Of a stretch of 64,000 bases of DNA, positions 17,873-25,988 are shown piece after piece; the stretch's first letter is position 1; every line of letters starts with the position of its first letter. The notes under the pieces were generated by a model. That model was given only the letters and a program-made list of their open reading frames with translations. It had not been told where the DNA came from and did no database searches. The stretch is from Lactiplantibacillus modestisalitolerans (GTDB taxonomy: Bacteria > Bacillota > Bacilli > Lactobacillales > Lactobacillaceae). The position numbers and the translations under genes are program-made. The stretch is taken from contig NZ_BJEA01000003.1 of the NCBI RefSeq assembly GCF_005405425.1, positions 1 to 64,000 on the forward strand. The letters are read 5' to 3'.

Positions 17873-18067
17873 ATGCCAAAACAAAAGACAAACCGCGCTG
17901 CAGCAAAGCGTTTCAAGGTAACTGCTAAGGGTAAAATTAAGAGCGCCAACGCTTTCACTAGTCACCGTTTCCATGGTAAGACTAAGAAACAACGTCGCCA
18001 ATTACGTGGTACGGCTATCATTGAAAAGCCAATGGTTAAAACTTACCACAAGTTATTACAAAAATAA
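17873..18067 (+). CDS. rpmI: 50S ribosomal protein L35
   Basis: 64-residue basic ribosomal protein, typical length. [14 protein letters not shown] start and the [16 protein letters not shown] core are diagnostic. The ATG at 17873 follows AGGAGG with good spacing; an in-frame TTG at 17867 is too close. Second gene of infC-rpmI-rplT. Confidence 0.98.
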   Translation: MPKQKTNRAAAKRFKVTAKGKIKSANAFTSHRFHGKTKKQRRQLRGTAIIEKPMVKTYHKLLQK

Positions 18068-18103
18068 TTCACAACGTTTTAGTTAAATCTAGGAGGAAAT
18101 AAG

Positions 18104-18460
18104 ATGGCTCGAGTAAAAGGTGGAACTGTAACACGTAAGCGTCGTAAGCGCGTTTTAAAATTAGCTAAAGGTTACCGTGGTGCTAAGCACATCCAATTTA
18201 AGGTTGCTAAGGACCAAGTAATGAAGTCATACCAATACGCATTCCGCGATCGGAAGAAGCGTAAGAGTGACTTCCGTCGTCTCTGGATTGCCCGGATCAA
18301 CGCCGCAGCCCGGATCAACGATATGAGCTACAGCCAATTAATGCACGGTTTAAAGGTTGCTAACGTTGACGTTAACCGTAAAATGTTAGCTGACTTAGCT
18401 GTTAACGATGCGGATGCTTTCAAGGCATTGGTTGACACGGCTAAGAAGGCCCTTGCTTAA
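18104..18460 (+). CDS. rplT: 50S ribosomal protein L20
   Basis: 118-residue rRNA-binding assembly protein and repressor of its own operon through the leader at 17178-17298. [16 protein letters not shown] start, GYRGAKH and [12 protein letters not shown] are family hallmarks. AGGAGG precedes the ATG. Last gene of the operon; terminator at 18539. Confidence 0.98.
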   Translation: MARVKGGTVTRKRRKRVLKLAKGYRGAKHIQFKVAKDQVMKSYQYAFRDRKKRKSDFRRLWIARINAAARINDMSYSQLMHGLKVANVDVNRKMLADLAVNDADAFKALVDTAKKALA

Positions 18461-18538
18461 TTAGCATTTTAAAATAATCCAATCCTAGGTCGTTCGGTCA
18501 AATTCTAGTTTGATGAATGTTCGGATCGGTTCAAAGAA

Positions 18539-18566
18539 GTCGTCATCTGCGGATGGCGGCTTTTTT
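18539..18566 (+). terminator. Terminator of infC-rpmI-rplT
   Basis: GTCGTCATC (18539-18547) pairs with GATGGCGGC (18552-18560, two G-U pairs) around TGCG, then six T. Confidence 0.85.
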
Positions 18567-19005
18567 GTATTGACACGGCGCTGGGAGCATAAGAGGTTGT
18601 ACCAATTGATATTGATAGGCCACGTGGCACTAATTTGTAATATAGTGAAAAAGGTCGGAATAATAAACTAAAACTGCCATTTCAGGTTATAACTGAAAGC
18701 CAGCGCTATCACGACTGAGATTATGTTCAATGTATTGTCTGGTTAGGACGACAAAACAGCGCTTAGTCGTTCGCCGGATGGCCCTTAGGCGGGGCCCAAC
18801 AAGGATTAAAACTTCCTTCTGGATTAGTCACCTAAAGTCTAACTTGGCTGAGTTTGGGTGCTCAATGCTAGTTTGTTTCGAATTAATACCACAGATGTTG
18901 ATAGTAATGCCAGCAGTGAGGGCCACCGGATTAGCTTGAAAATGGTGTTTAAAATGTACGGGTAATTAAGTAAGCGCTATACTAACAGTGTGTTTAAGTA
19001 AATTG
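18567..19005. other. Gene-poor intergenic stretch
   Basis: About 440 bases without a convincing gene. A 69-codon plus-strand frame (18730-18939) has no ribosome site and unusual composition, and I do not accept it. There is a perfect 10-base palindrome GCCACGTGGC (18619-18628) followed by TATAGT (18641-18646), and TATACT (18978-18983) that may be the -10 for the following hydrolase, with a poor -35. It looks like decayed sequence. Confidence 0.5.
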
Positions 19006-19021
19006 AAGCGAGGTTAAAGTG

Positions 19022-19867
19022 ATGAAATACGCAACTGTTAAAGTTAAGGGGTTAGACGTTTTTTATCGAGAAAGCGGGGCTGTTAGTCGGCCAACTTTTT
19101 TGCTACTCCACGGTTTTCCAACGGCGAGTCACCTATTTCGAAACCTGATACCCATGTTAGAAAGTCATTTTCACGTGATTGCCCCCGATTTGATCGGGTT
19201 TGGACAATCGGCTGCACCGAATCATCAAGATTTTGATTATACGTTCGCTAACTTAACGGACTACGTTGACGGGTTCTTGGCCGCGTTACAAATCAAGCAA
19301 TTTTATTTGTATGTTTTTGATTACGGGGCACCCATTGGCTTTAATTTGGCTGTGAAGGCGCCCAACCGGATTTTAGGTATCGTTAGTCAAAACGGGAACG
19401 TGTATCGGTCAGGACTGGGGCCTAAGTGGGCTGAACGCCAAGCTTATTGGGCTCATCCGACGGCCGCGCTGCGTAACCAGTATCAAGCAGCCTTTGCTCC
19501 TGCTACAATTAAGGGTCAGTATTTAGGTGGCGAACAGCCGGGGAGCGTGGCTCCTGATGGTTATAGTTTAGATATTTTTTACACGCAAGCACCAGATTAT
19601 GCGGAACGTCAATCGGACTTGATTTTTGATTATCAGAATAACGTTAGCAACTATCCTAAGTATCAGCAGTATTTACGGACTTATCAGCCCGAGCTAATTG
19701 CGGCCTGGGGTAAAAATGACCCGAGCTTCATTTATCCCGGCGCTCAGGCGTTTAAGCGGGATGATTCGAATGCGGAAGTGCATTTATTAGATGGCGGGCA
19801 CTTTGTATTGGAATCGCATTGGCAAACGATTGGTAAACTGATCCTGGATAAGTGGGGCCAGCGCTAA
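19022..19867 (+). CDS. Alpha/beta hydrolase, haloalkane dehalogenase/epoxide hydrolase-like
   Basis: 281-residue alpha/beta-fold hydrolase. The oxyanion motif HGFPTASH is at 30-37; the nucleophile elbow reads VFDYGAPIG with Asp100, not Ser; a likely acid lies in WGKNDPSF and the catalytic His in DGGHFVLESH near the end. An Asp nucleophile is the mark of haloalkane dehalogenases and epoxide hydrolases (covalent alkyl-ester intermediate), not of esterases. The true substrate is unknown. The ATG at 19022 follows GCGAGG; a GTG sits one codon earlier. It neighbours an esterase gene 91 bases on, perhaps with its own promoter. Confidence 0.8.
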   Translation: MKYATVKVKGLDVFYRESGAVSRPTFLLLHGFPTASHLFRNLIPMLESHFHVIAPDLIGFGQSAAPNHQDFDYTFANLTDYVDGFLAALQIKQFYLYVFDYGAPIGFNLAVKAPNRILGIVSQNGNVYRSGLGPKWAERQAYWAHPTAALRNQYQAAFAPATIKGQYLGGEQPGSVAPDGYSLDIFYTQAPDYAERQSDLIFDYQNNVSNYPKYQQYLRTYQPELIAAWGKNDPSFIYPGAQAFKRDDSNAEVHLLDGGHFVLESHWQTIGKLILDKWGQR

Positions 19868-19958
19868 GCGGTTTAATTGTGAGTGGTCGTTAGCAACTCC
19901 TTTGTCAGCAGGCTTATTTTAGTTTAAGCTAATCCTAAGAATTGGGAGGTTTTATCGC

Positions 19959-20717
19959 ATGAAGATAACGATTCAGCGGGACGGATTAACGCTACGTGGG
20001 ATTTTAACGACGCCGCAAGCACCAACGTTTAATTTAGCGATTTTGATGCACGGGTTTACGTCAGATTGTGGCCGCCAACCAGATCAATTGCTCTATCAAT
20101 TGGCACAACGGTTAGCGGAGGCCGGGTTAGCAACGTTGCGAGTTGATTTTAATGGTCACGGTGAGAGCGACGGCGCGTTTAAAGATATGACGGTGCTCAA
20201 TGAAATTAGTGACGGCCACGCGATTTTAGCTTATGCGCAACGGTTACCCGGGGTGCGTCATATTTACTTAGTTGGCCATTCACAGGGTGGCGTGGTCGCA
20301 AGTATGTTGGTTGGCTATTACCCCGACGTTGTCAGCCAGGTTACGCTACTGGCCCCGGCGGCGACGCTGAAAGATGATGCACTAAAGGGGGATACACAGG
20401 GCTACTCGTATGATCCGCACCATATTCCTGAGCAGTTACCAATCAAAAAGGGCCTAACTTTGGGGGGCTTTTACCTCCGGACGGCGCAGACGTTGCCGAT
20501 TTATGAAATTGCGCAACGTTATCAGGGACCGGTTTTGCTCGTTCATGGCTTAGCGGATCAAGTGGTCGATCCGATTGCTTCTAAACGGTATGAGCAGGTT
20601 TATCGGTCCGCGCAGTTGCAACTATTACCGCATGCCGACCACGGTTTTACGTCGGCAACTGTGCGGGAGACGGTGTTGCGACTAGTCACTGGGGCGCTGG
20701 CTGATCCACTGATATAA
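19959..20717 (+). CDS. Cinnamoyl/feruloyl esterase-like serine hydrolase
   Basis: 252 residues, closely resembling from memory the Lactobacillus johnsonii cinnamoyl esterase LJ0536, which frees ferulic and caffeic acid from plant esters. Shared segments: RVDFNGHGESDG, MTVLNEI, YLVGHSQGGVVASML, LLAPAATL, LTLGGFYLR. The catalytic triad is Ser108 (GHSQG), Asp200 (HGLADQVV) and His228 (PHADHGF). The stretch about 140-180 matches the small inserted alpha/beta lid that shapes the substrate pocket. Cytoplasmic (no signal peptide). GGGAGG precedes the ATG. Plant-material niche is inferred. Confidence 0.85.
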   Translation: MKITIQRDGLTLRGILTTPQAPTFNLAILMHGFTSDCGRQPDQLLYQLAQRLAEAGLATLRVDFNGHGESDGAFKDMTVLNEISDGHAILAYAQRLPGVRHIYLVGHSQGGVVASMLVGYYPDVVSQVTLLAPAATLKDDALKGDTQGYSYDPHHIPEQLPIKKGLTLGGFYLRTAQTLPIYEIAQRYQGPVLLVHGLADQVVDPIASKRYEQVYRSAQLQLLPHADHGFTSATVRETVLRLVTGALADPLI

Positions 20718-20783
20718 TTGCTAGAAAATATGTGCTTTAGTAGCGGGGCACCTAGCCCAGGTTGAAAAAATAGGGAGGTAATT

Positions 20784-21689
20784 ATGGCAGAATACAAGCG
20801 AAGACGGGTTGAAAAAGCAATTTTAATGGCGCTTCGAGATTTAGGTGGAAGTGCCAGTCGGAAGGTAATTCGTAAAATGATTGCGGATAATCAGTATGAT
20901 AATCTAACATATAATGATGTCTTTTTGACTAAGCAGGGTAAAAATGGAAGCTATTCACCATTTATGTTTGATTTTAATTTTGGAATTAGAAATTTGGCGA
21001 GTATCGCGATGGTGGAACAACTTCAGCGCGGTAAAGACGTTGTGCTGACTTCGGCAGGCATGCATGTAGACTTAACGAGCTTCCCTACTAAACGGCAACA
21101 AAAAAAGATGGATGATTATTGGCAGGAAAGAAGTGGATTACGAAAGAAACGGTTGGCAAAACAGCAAATAAGTGCGACGTCATCAGTTACCGCGGATGAG
21201 AGCGATAAGGAAGATACGGATAATTCTAACTGGAAAGCTGAATTAATTAACCAGCTGATGAAATTTGATCCTGGAAAATTTGAGAGCTTTTCACGACTAC
21301 TCATTTCAAAGATGGGCGTTTTGATTGACAAGAATCGTGGTATTGTGCGATCCGGTGACCACGGCATTGATGGATTCGGCTACTTTACTTCGGATGAATT
21401 TCGAACAAGTCGAGTCGCAATTCAATGCAAGCGTTACAGTGACAATGCAGTGTCTGAACCTGAAATTGATAAATTTAAAGGTGTGATGGATGGTTTTAAT
21501 GCTGAATATGGTATCTTTATTACGACTAGTCACTTTACTAGTAATGCCAAGCAGAAAGCAACACAAGGATCTAATACTGTAACACTCATTGATGGTCAAG
21601 CATTAGCTGATTTAGTTGAAAAATATGAATTACATATTACGCCAATTACGACTTATACGTTAGACGATTATTATTATCAAGATAATTGA
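20784..21689 (+). CDS. Mrr-like type IV restriction endonuclease
   Basis: 301 residues, near the length of E. coli Mrr. An N-terminal winged-helix Mrr_N region (1-110; KAILMALRDLGG, VVLTSAGMHV) and a charged Ser/Asp linker (about 130-150) precede the PD-(D/E)xK nuclease domain: KFESFSRLLISKMG, GDHGIDGFGY (Asp196) and VAIQCKRYS (Gln214-x-Lys216). Catalytic residues are intact. Mrr enzymes cut methylated foreign DNA; no methyltransferase lies nearby, as expected for type IV. The gene is visibly more A/T-rich than its neighbours, suggesting horizontal gain. GGGAGG start; shared terminator downstream with the opposing operon. Confidence 0.88.
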   Translation: MAEYKRRRVEKAILMALRDLGGSASRKVIRKMIADNQYDNLTYNDVFLTKQGKNGSYSPFMFDFNFGIRNLASIAMVEQLQRGKDVVLTSAGMHVDLTSFPTKRQQKKMDDYWQERSGLRKKRLAKQQISATSSVTADESDKEDTDNSNWKAELINQLMKFDPGKFESFSRLLISKMGVLIDKNRGIVRSGDHGIDGFGYFTSDEFRTSRVAIQCKRYSDNAVSEPEIDKFKGVMDGFNAEYGIFITTSHFTSNAKQKATQGSNTVTLIDGQALADLVEKYELHITPITTYTLDDYYYQDN

Positions 21690-21751
21690 AAAAAACGGCT
21701 ATTTTAAATTGTCATTAGTTTACTGGTATTTACTTACTAGGCGTGACCGTA

Positions 21752-21801
21752 AAAATGTCCACCCAAGCGCGCCCTAAGCGGCTAACCTGGATGGACATTT
21801 T
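21752..21801. terminator. Bidirectional terminator between the mrr-like and glycosyltransferase genes
   Basis: AAAATGTCCA (21752-21761) pairs perfectly with TGGACATTTT (21792-21801) around a 30-base loop that can pair further. T runs on both strands serve the two convergent units. Confidence 0.75.
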
Positions 21802-21818
21802 ATCCATTTAGTTGGTAT

Positions 21819-23174
21819 TTACTCAGATTCAGAAGAATTTGATTCCGTTTCTTCGGTTTCATTTGCTGCGTCGTGCTTACGAACTGGACTGACCCAAGTT
21901 CCGCTCCCATAACCCATGATGGTTTTAATGGCCGGAATGAGTGTTGTAACCAGTGCTAATGCGTTAACTTGCCAGTAGACGAGCATGTAAAGCGGCATAA
22001 AAATTAGGTACTTAAATTTACGGCCGCGGTCGTCCACGACGAGGGCTGATAGCAACTGCAAGAGTCCGGCCAGCATTTCAAACGTAACGAAAATGAATGC
22101 CATGCAGAACATGTGGTAAACCCGTTCGTAGTTGCCCGTAAAGAAGAAGGTCACTAGTGAAATTAGAAAAATGACCGTTGAAATAAAGAAGAACAGGGCC
22201 CAAATGATACTGAGCGTTTGGTCGGTAATGAAGGCCCACTGTTTAAAGTATTTCCGCGGGTGACTCATCACCCGTTTGAAATTGGTCAGTAGAACTTCAG
22301 TTCCACCCTTGGCCCACCGTTTGCGTTGATGGTAGAGCGCTTTGAGCGTTTCGGGCACGTTCATGTAGAACAAAATGTCCGGCGAAAAAGCGGTCGTCCA
22401 GCCGTTTAACTGGTGATCCCAGGCAATACTAATATCTTCGGTGGCCCGGTCTTGCCGGAACAAGCCCACGTCAACTAGGGCGGCGCGGCGGTACATGGTG
22501 TTAGCCCCACTGTAAGCGTACATGTTTCCAAGCGCACTCACCTGACTACGCTTAATTACCCCCACGATACTCGAAAACTCAACGGTCTGAGATTTGGCTA
22601 AAATCGTACTGCGGTTTTGGACGTCCATGTTAGCCGTTACGGCCGCCGTATTAACGTGTTCGTCGCCTAAGAAGTAGCTCATGTACTTCCAGAGGGCGTC
22701 TGGTTCCGGAATGGAATCGGCGTCGTTACTCAAAATGAATTCACCACGGGCAAAGCCGACCCCGACGTTAAAGGCGTGCGCTTTACCTTGATTTTTGGTA
22801 ATGGTCACGACCCGTAAGTTGGCGTACTTCTTTTGCAAGTTGGCCAAGATAGCGGGCGTGTTATCGGTTGAACCGTCGTCGGTAACGAGCACTTCGTAGT
22901 TGGCGTAGTTCATTTCGTTCATTAAATAGTCGATGGTGTGGGCAATCATGACTTCCTCGTTATGGGCGGGAATCATAATGGTGATCAACGGCTGGTCTGC
23001 GGGCATCAGTGGTTTAAATTCAACGTCGTCGGTGTGACGGTGCCGATAAATCGTTTGATAGCACAGAACACCAACGAACCACGCGAAGGCTCCCAAAATT
23101 GGGTAGGAAACGAGTAGTAGTAAGACAAAATTCCAAATACTTTCAAATGGTTTTAAGGTTTGTAAAATATCCAT
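21819..23174 (-). CDS. Membrane glycosyltransferase family 2 (PgaC/IcaA-like)
   Basis: Processive inverting glycosyltransferase; the nearest described relatives make poly-beta-1,6-N-acetylglucosamine from UDP-GlcNAc at the membrane. 451 residues: one N-terminal membrane segment (about 15-40), GT-A domain with DDGSTD (99-104), NDADS (150-154), TED (245-247) and QRKRW (283-287), then about three C-terminal membrane helices. All processive GT2 residues are present. The upstream PgaD-like gene overlaps its ribosome site. No deacetylase (PgaB/IcaB) or exporter is nearby. Product identity is inferred. Confidence 0.87.
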   Translation of the reverse strand: MDILQTLKPFESIWNFVLLLLVSYPILGAFAWFVGVLCYQTIYRHRHTDDVEFKPLMPADQPLITIMIPAHNEEVMIAHTIDYLMNEMNYANYEVLVTDDGSTDNTPAILANLQKKYANLRVVTITKNQGKAHAFNVGVGFARGEFILSNDADSIPEPDALWKYMSYFLGDEHVNTAAVTANMDVQNRSTILAKSQTVEFSSIVGVIKRSQVSALGNMYAYSGANTMYRRAALVDVGLFRQDRATEDISIAWDHQLNGWTTAFSPDILFYMNVPETLKALYHQRKRWAKGGTEVLLTNFKRVMSHPRKYFKQWAFITDQTLSIIWALFFFISTVIFLISLVTFFFTGNYERVYHMFCMAFIFVTFEMLAGLLQLLSALVVDDRGRKFKYLIFMPLYMLVYWQVNALALVTTLIPAIKTIMGYGSGTWVSPVRKHDAANETEETESNSSESE

Positions 23175-23177
23175 TGG

Positions 23178-23669
23178 TTACTCCTTATACAAATCATGCA
23201 CGGCGTTGGTCGGAATGTTTTGTTCGGGATCAACCGTGTAGTGCTTGACGTGTTTACGGAACGATGCTTGGCCAAACCGGTGGGTGTAGTAGTCATCTAG
23301 TCGCCGGGTTCGGATTTCAAGTTGGTCCTCGTCGTACTGCACTTCTTTGCTAACGTGTTGTTTAACGCGGTGGTTATTATGAATCGTGGAAGCCACGACA
23401 ATAATTGCAATAATAATAAATGCAATAATGAAGAACCGGTCGAAGAAGTAGAACAGTGTCTTACCTTCTTCATATTTCCAAGCGTGTAACACGCGTTGGT
23501 TGGTGGCTAACAGCGTTGATGAAATCGTCCAGTAAACGGGGACGGCAACACAGATCCAACCAATGATGGCGACGAGTGATTGCCAAATTTTGGTCCACAG
23601 GTGGCCCTTGGCGAAGTATTTATCGGTGACGTATTGTTTAACGCCACTTTCTTGGTCTTTATCAGCCAT
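23178..23669 (-). CDS. PgaD/IcaD-like accessory membrane protein
   Basis: 163-residue protein with two hydrophobic helices (about 31-55 and 76-95) and a charged cytoplasmic C-terminal half. Size, topology and position directly upstream of a PgaC-like synthase match PgaD-type partners that stabilise the synthase and, in E. coli, respond to c-di-GMP. The last codons AAG-GAG-TAA double as the ribosome site of the glycosyltransferase gene, so the two are tightly coupled. AGGAGG lies before its ATG. Similarity to PgaD is weak by sequence; the call rests on topology and context. Confidence 0.7.
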   Translation of the reverse strand: MADKDQESGVKQYVTDKYFAKGHLWTKIWQSLVAIIGWICVAVPVYWTISSTLLATNQRVLHAWKYEEGKTLFYFFDRFFIIAFIIIAIIVVASTIHNNHRVKQHVSKEVQYDEDQLEIRTRRLDDYYTHRFGQASFRKHVKHYTVDPEQNIPTNAVHDLYKE

Positions 23670-23974
23670 GTGAAAAACCTCCTATAATTAAGTATTGAAC
23701 TCATACCGTAATATACGCCTTTTGTCCAAATTTGTGAACGCCTGATTAAACTTTTACCGTGAACCGCCAGCCCATGTAATTCGGTGTGAATGATAACAGT
23801 TGCTTATTTTCATAAAACAAATTATTATATAATGATGATTAAAATTTGGAAGGACCCGCTGGAATTCAGACATGGCGGACGGATTGACGCGGTATTTATA
23901 ATTCCAATATGCTAAAATGGAAAGAGGGTTCCGACCCAGCACCATTATTTCAGTGAGAAGCGAAGGGGATAACG
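23670..23974. other. Divergent intergenic region
   Basis: About 305 bases between the PgaD-like gene (minus) and the yqeG gene (plus), A/T-rich. TTGACG (23884-23889) with TATGCT (23909-23914, 19-base spacing) is a possible plus-strand promoter. I see no gene, and no clear operator. Confidence 0.4.
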
Positions 23975-24505
23975 ATGATTAATCAATTTAAACCAACTTG
24001 GATGATACCAGCAATTTACAACGTCACACCAGCGCAACTACGGGCACAAGGCATTAAGGCCGTGTTTGCTGATTTGGATAATACGTTGATTGCTTGGAAT
24101 AATCCGGATGGAACCCCCGAGCTGAAAAAGTGGCTCCACGCGTTACAAGACGCTGGGATTCCACTAGTTGTCGTTTCGAATAATTCAGAAACGCGGATTG
24201 CAAAGGCGTTAGAAACGCTGGAATTACCGTTTGTTTCCCGGGCGCTCAAACCGCTCCCGTGGGGCATCGGTAAGGCTCGGCGGCGACTTGGTTTGCACAA
24301 GAACGAGGTCGTGATGGTTGGGGATCAATACATTACGGACATGTGGGCGGCCCACTTAGCGGGAGTCGCGAGTATCTTAGTCCGGCCAATTGTGACGACC
24401 GATGCCTGGAACACGCGCATTAACCGCTTCTTTGAACGGTTTATTAAGGCGCGGTTAGCCCGCGTTTATCCAGAACAGCATTTTCAGGAGGACTTTAAAA
24501 AGTGA
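23975..24505 (+). CDS. yqeG: YqeG-family HAD-IIIA phosphatase
   Basis: 176-residue cytoplasmic HAD hydrolase conserved in front of yqeH in Bacillota; true substrate unknown. Motif I ADLDNTLIAW (nucleophile Asp near 33), motif II VVSNNSE, motif IV GDQYITDMWAA. AAGGGGA precedes the ATG. Its TGA overlaps the GTG start of yqeH by 4 bases, so they are coupled. First gene of the yqeG-to-tmcAL cluster. Confidence 0.93.
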   Translation: MINQFKPTWMIPAIYNVTPAQLRAQGIKAVFADLDNTLIAWNNPDGTPELKKWLHALQDAGIPLVVVSNNSETRIAKALETLELPFVSRALKPLPWGIGKARRRLGLHKNEVVMVGDQYITDMWAAHLAGVASILVRPIVTTDAWNTRINRFFERFIKARLARVYPEQHFQEDFKK

Positions 24506-25638
24506 GTGAAGCAACTCAAGAAACTTTATATTGCATTGGCTGTGGGGCGGCCATTCAAACGACCGACCCAGCTGCCGCGGGTTACACCCCGGCGAGTGCG
24601 CTTCGAAAGGCACTAGCTAATGACACTCAGGATCTCTATTGTCAGCGGTGCTTCCGGTTACGGCATTATAACGAAATTGTCCCGGTTGCGTTAAGTGACG
24701 ATGATTTTCGCCACTTGTTGGCGACGATTCGCGAAGCCAACGCGTTGGTCGTCTACGTGGTCGATATCTTTGACTTAAATGGGAGTATTATTCCCGGCCT
24801 GCAACGTTTCGTGGGTGATAACCCCGTGTTGCTCGTTGGGAATAAGGAAGACGTTTTGCCGCGCCAATTACGGCGGACGAAGTTACGCGAATGGATGAAC
24901 CAACAAGTGCGGGCGCAGGGAATCAAACCGGTGGGCGTTGCCCTAACCAGCGCGAAACGCGGGCACGCAATTGATGAGTTACTCGCCCTAATTGAAAAGT
25001 ATCGGCGCGGCCGCGACGTTTACGTCGTGGGGGTAACGAACGTTGGGAAGTCAACGTTAATTAACCGCATTATCGCCAATAATACCGGCTTACAAGATCT
25101 GATTACCACGTCGCGCTTCCCAGGCACGACGCTGGATAAAATTGAAATTCCGCTGGATGACGGCCACAAGATGGTTGACACGCCCGGAATCATTCATCCG
25201 GAACAAATGGCGCACGTTCTGAGTGGTGATGACTTGAAGCTCGTTTCACCCCAGAAAGAAATTCGGCCAAAGGGCTATCAACTGCGCAACGGTCAAACGT
25301 TGTTCTTGGGTGGGGTGGCCCGCCTAGACATCGTTGATACGATTAAACCAGCTGGGACCGTTTACGTGGATAACAACTTACCACTACACCGGACCCGGAC
25401 CGAAAACGCCGACAACTTTTATGAAAAGCACGTTGGCGAGTTAATTACGCCACCAACTGGTGATGCGGTTAAGGACTTCCCGCCGCTGGTTCGGCACGAG
25501 TTTAAAACGACCGGCGTGACGGATGTTGTCTTTGAAGGCCTTGGATGGGTCACGGTTCCCGGCGATACCCGGGTAGCCGGATGGGCCCCCCGCGGAGTCG
25601 ACGTGGTGACGCGCCCAGCAATGATTAACAAGCAATAA
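24502..25638 (+). CDS. yqeH: Ribosome biogenesis GTPase YqeH
   Basis: Circularly permuted GTPase needed for 30S assembly. 378 residues from a GTG start preceded by CAGGAGG. An N-terminal zinc finger (CIGC near 11-14, CQRC later) precedes the GTPase with permuted order: NKED (G4), SAKRGH (G5), then GVTNVGKSTLINR (G1) and DTPG (G3). The C-terminal domain resembles a nucleic-acid binding region. Overlaps yqeG by 4 bases. Confidence 0.96.
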   Translation: MSEATQETLYCIGCGAAIQTTDPAAAGYTPASALRKALANDTQDLYCQRCFRLRHYNEIVPVALSDDDFRHLLATIREANALVVYVVDIFDLNGSIIPGLQRFVGDNPVLLVGNKEDVLPRQLRRTKLREWMNQQVRAQGIKPVGVALTSAKRGHAIDELLALIEKYRRGRDVYVVGVTNVGKSTLINRIIANNTGLQDLITTSRFPGTTLDKIEIPLDDGHKMVDTPGIIHPEQMAHVLSGDDLKLVSPQKEIRPKGYQLRNGQTLFLGGVARLDIVDTIKPAGTVYVDNNLPLHRTRTENADNFYEKHVGELITPPTGDAVKDFPPLVRHEFKTTGVTDVVFEGLGWVTVPGDTRVAGWAPRGVDVVTRPAMINKQ

Positions 25639-25660
25639 GCATAGGAGTCGATTCATTTAA

Positions 25661-25975
25661 ATGGAAAATTTACGTGGAAAACAGAAACATTATTTACGGG
25701 GGGCCGCACACAACATGCGTCCACTCTTTGCCGTTGGTAAAAACGGCTTAACTGATGAATGGCTGGCCCAACTGACCGGTGCGCTTGACAAGCGCGAATT
25801 GATCAAGGTCAACATTTTACAAAATGCGGACGTTTCGACGGCCGAAGTTAAGGCGGCCATCGAAGCCCAAACCCCAATTACGGTCGTGCAAACGATTGGC
25901 CGGGTGCTTGTTTTATACATGCCCGCCAGTGATGCTGATGACCGGCACTATTCATTAGAAGTCGAGAAGCTGTAG
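25661..25975 (+). CDS. yhbY: YhbY-family RNA-binding protein
   Basis: 104-residue CRS1/YhbY-domain protein that binds pre-50S ribosomal particles. The GKNGLT signature and KRELIKVNIL are present. AGGAG lies about 13 bases before the ATG, rather far. Sits between yqeH and nadD in the standard order. Confidence 0.95.
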   Translation: MENLRGKQKHYLRGAAHNMRPLFAVGKNGLTDEWLAQLTGALDKRELIKVNILQNADVSTAEVKAAIEAQTPITVVQTIGRVLVLYMPASDADDRHYSLEVEKL

Positions 25976-25988
25976 GGAGGAATTTGAG

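Noticed and set aside
18730-18939. 69-codon plus-strand frame
   Set aside because: No ribosome site, odd amino-acid composition, no similarity I recognise.
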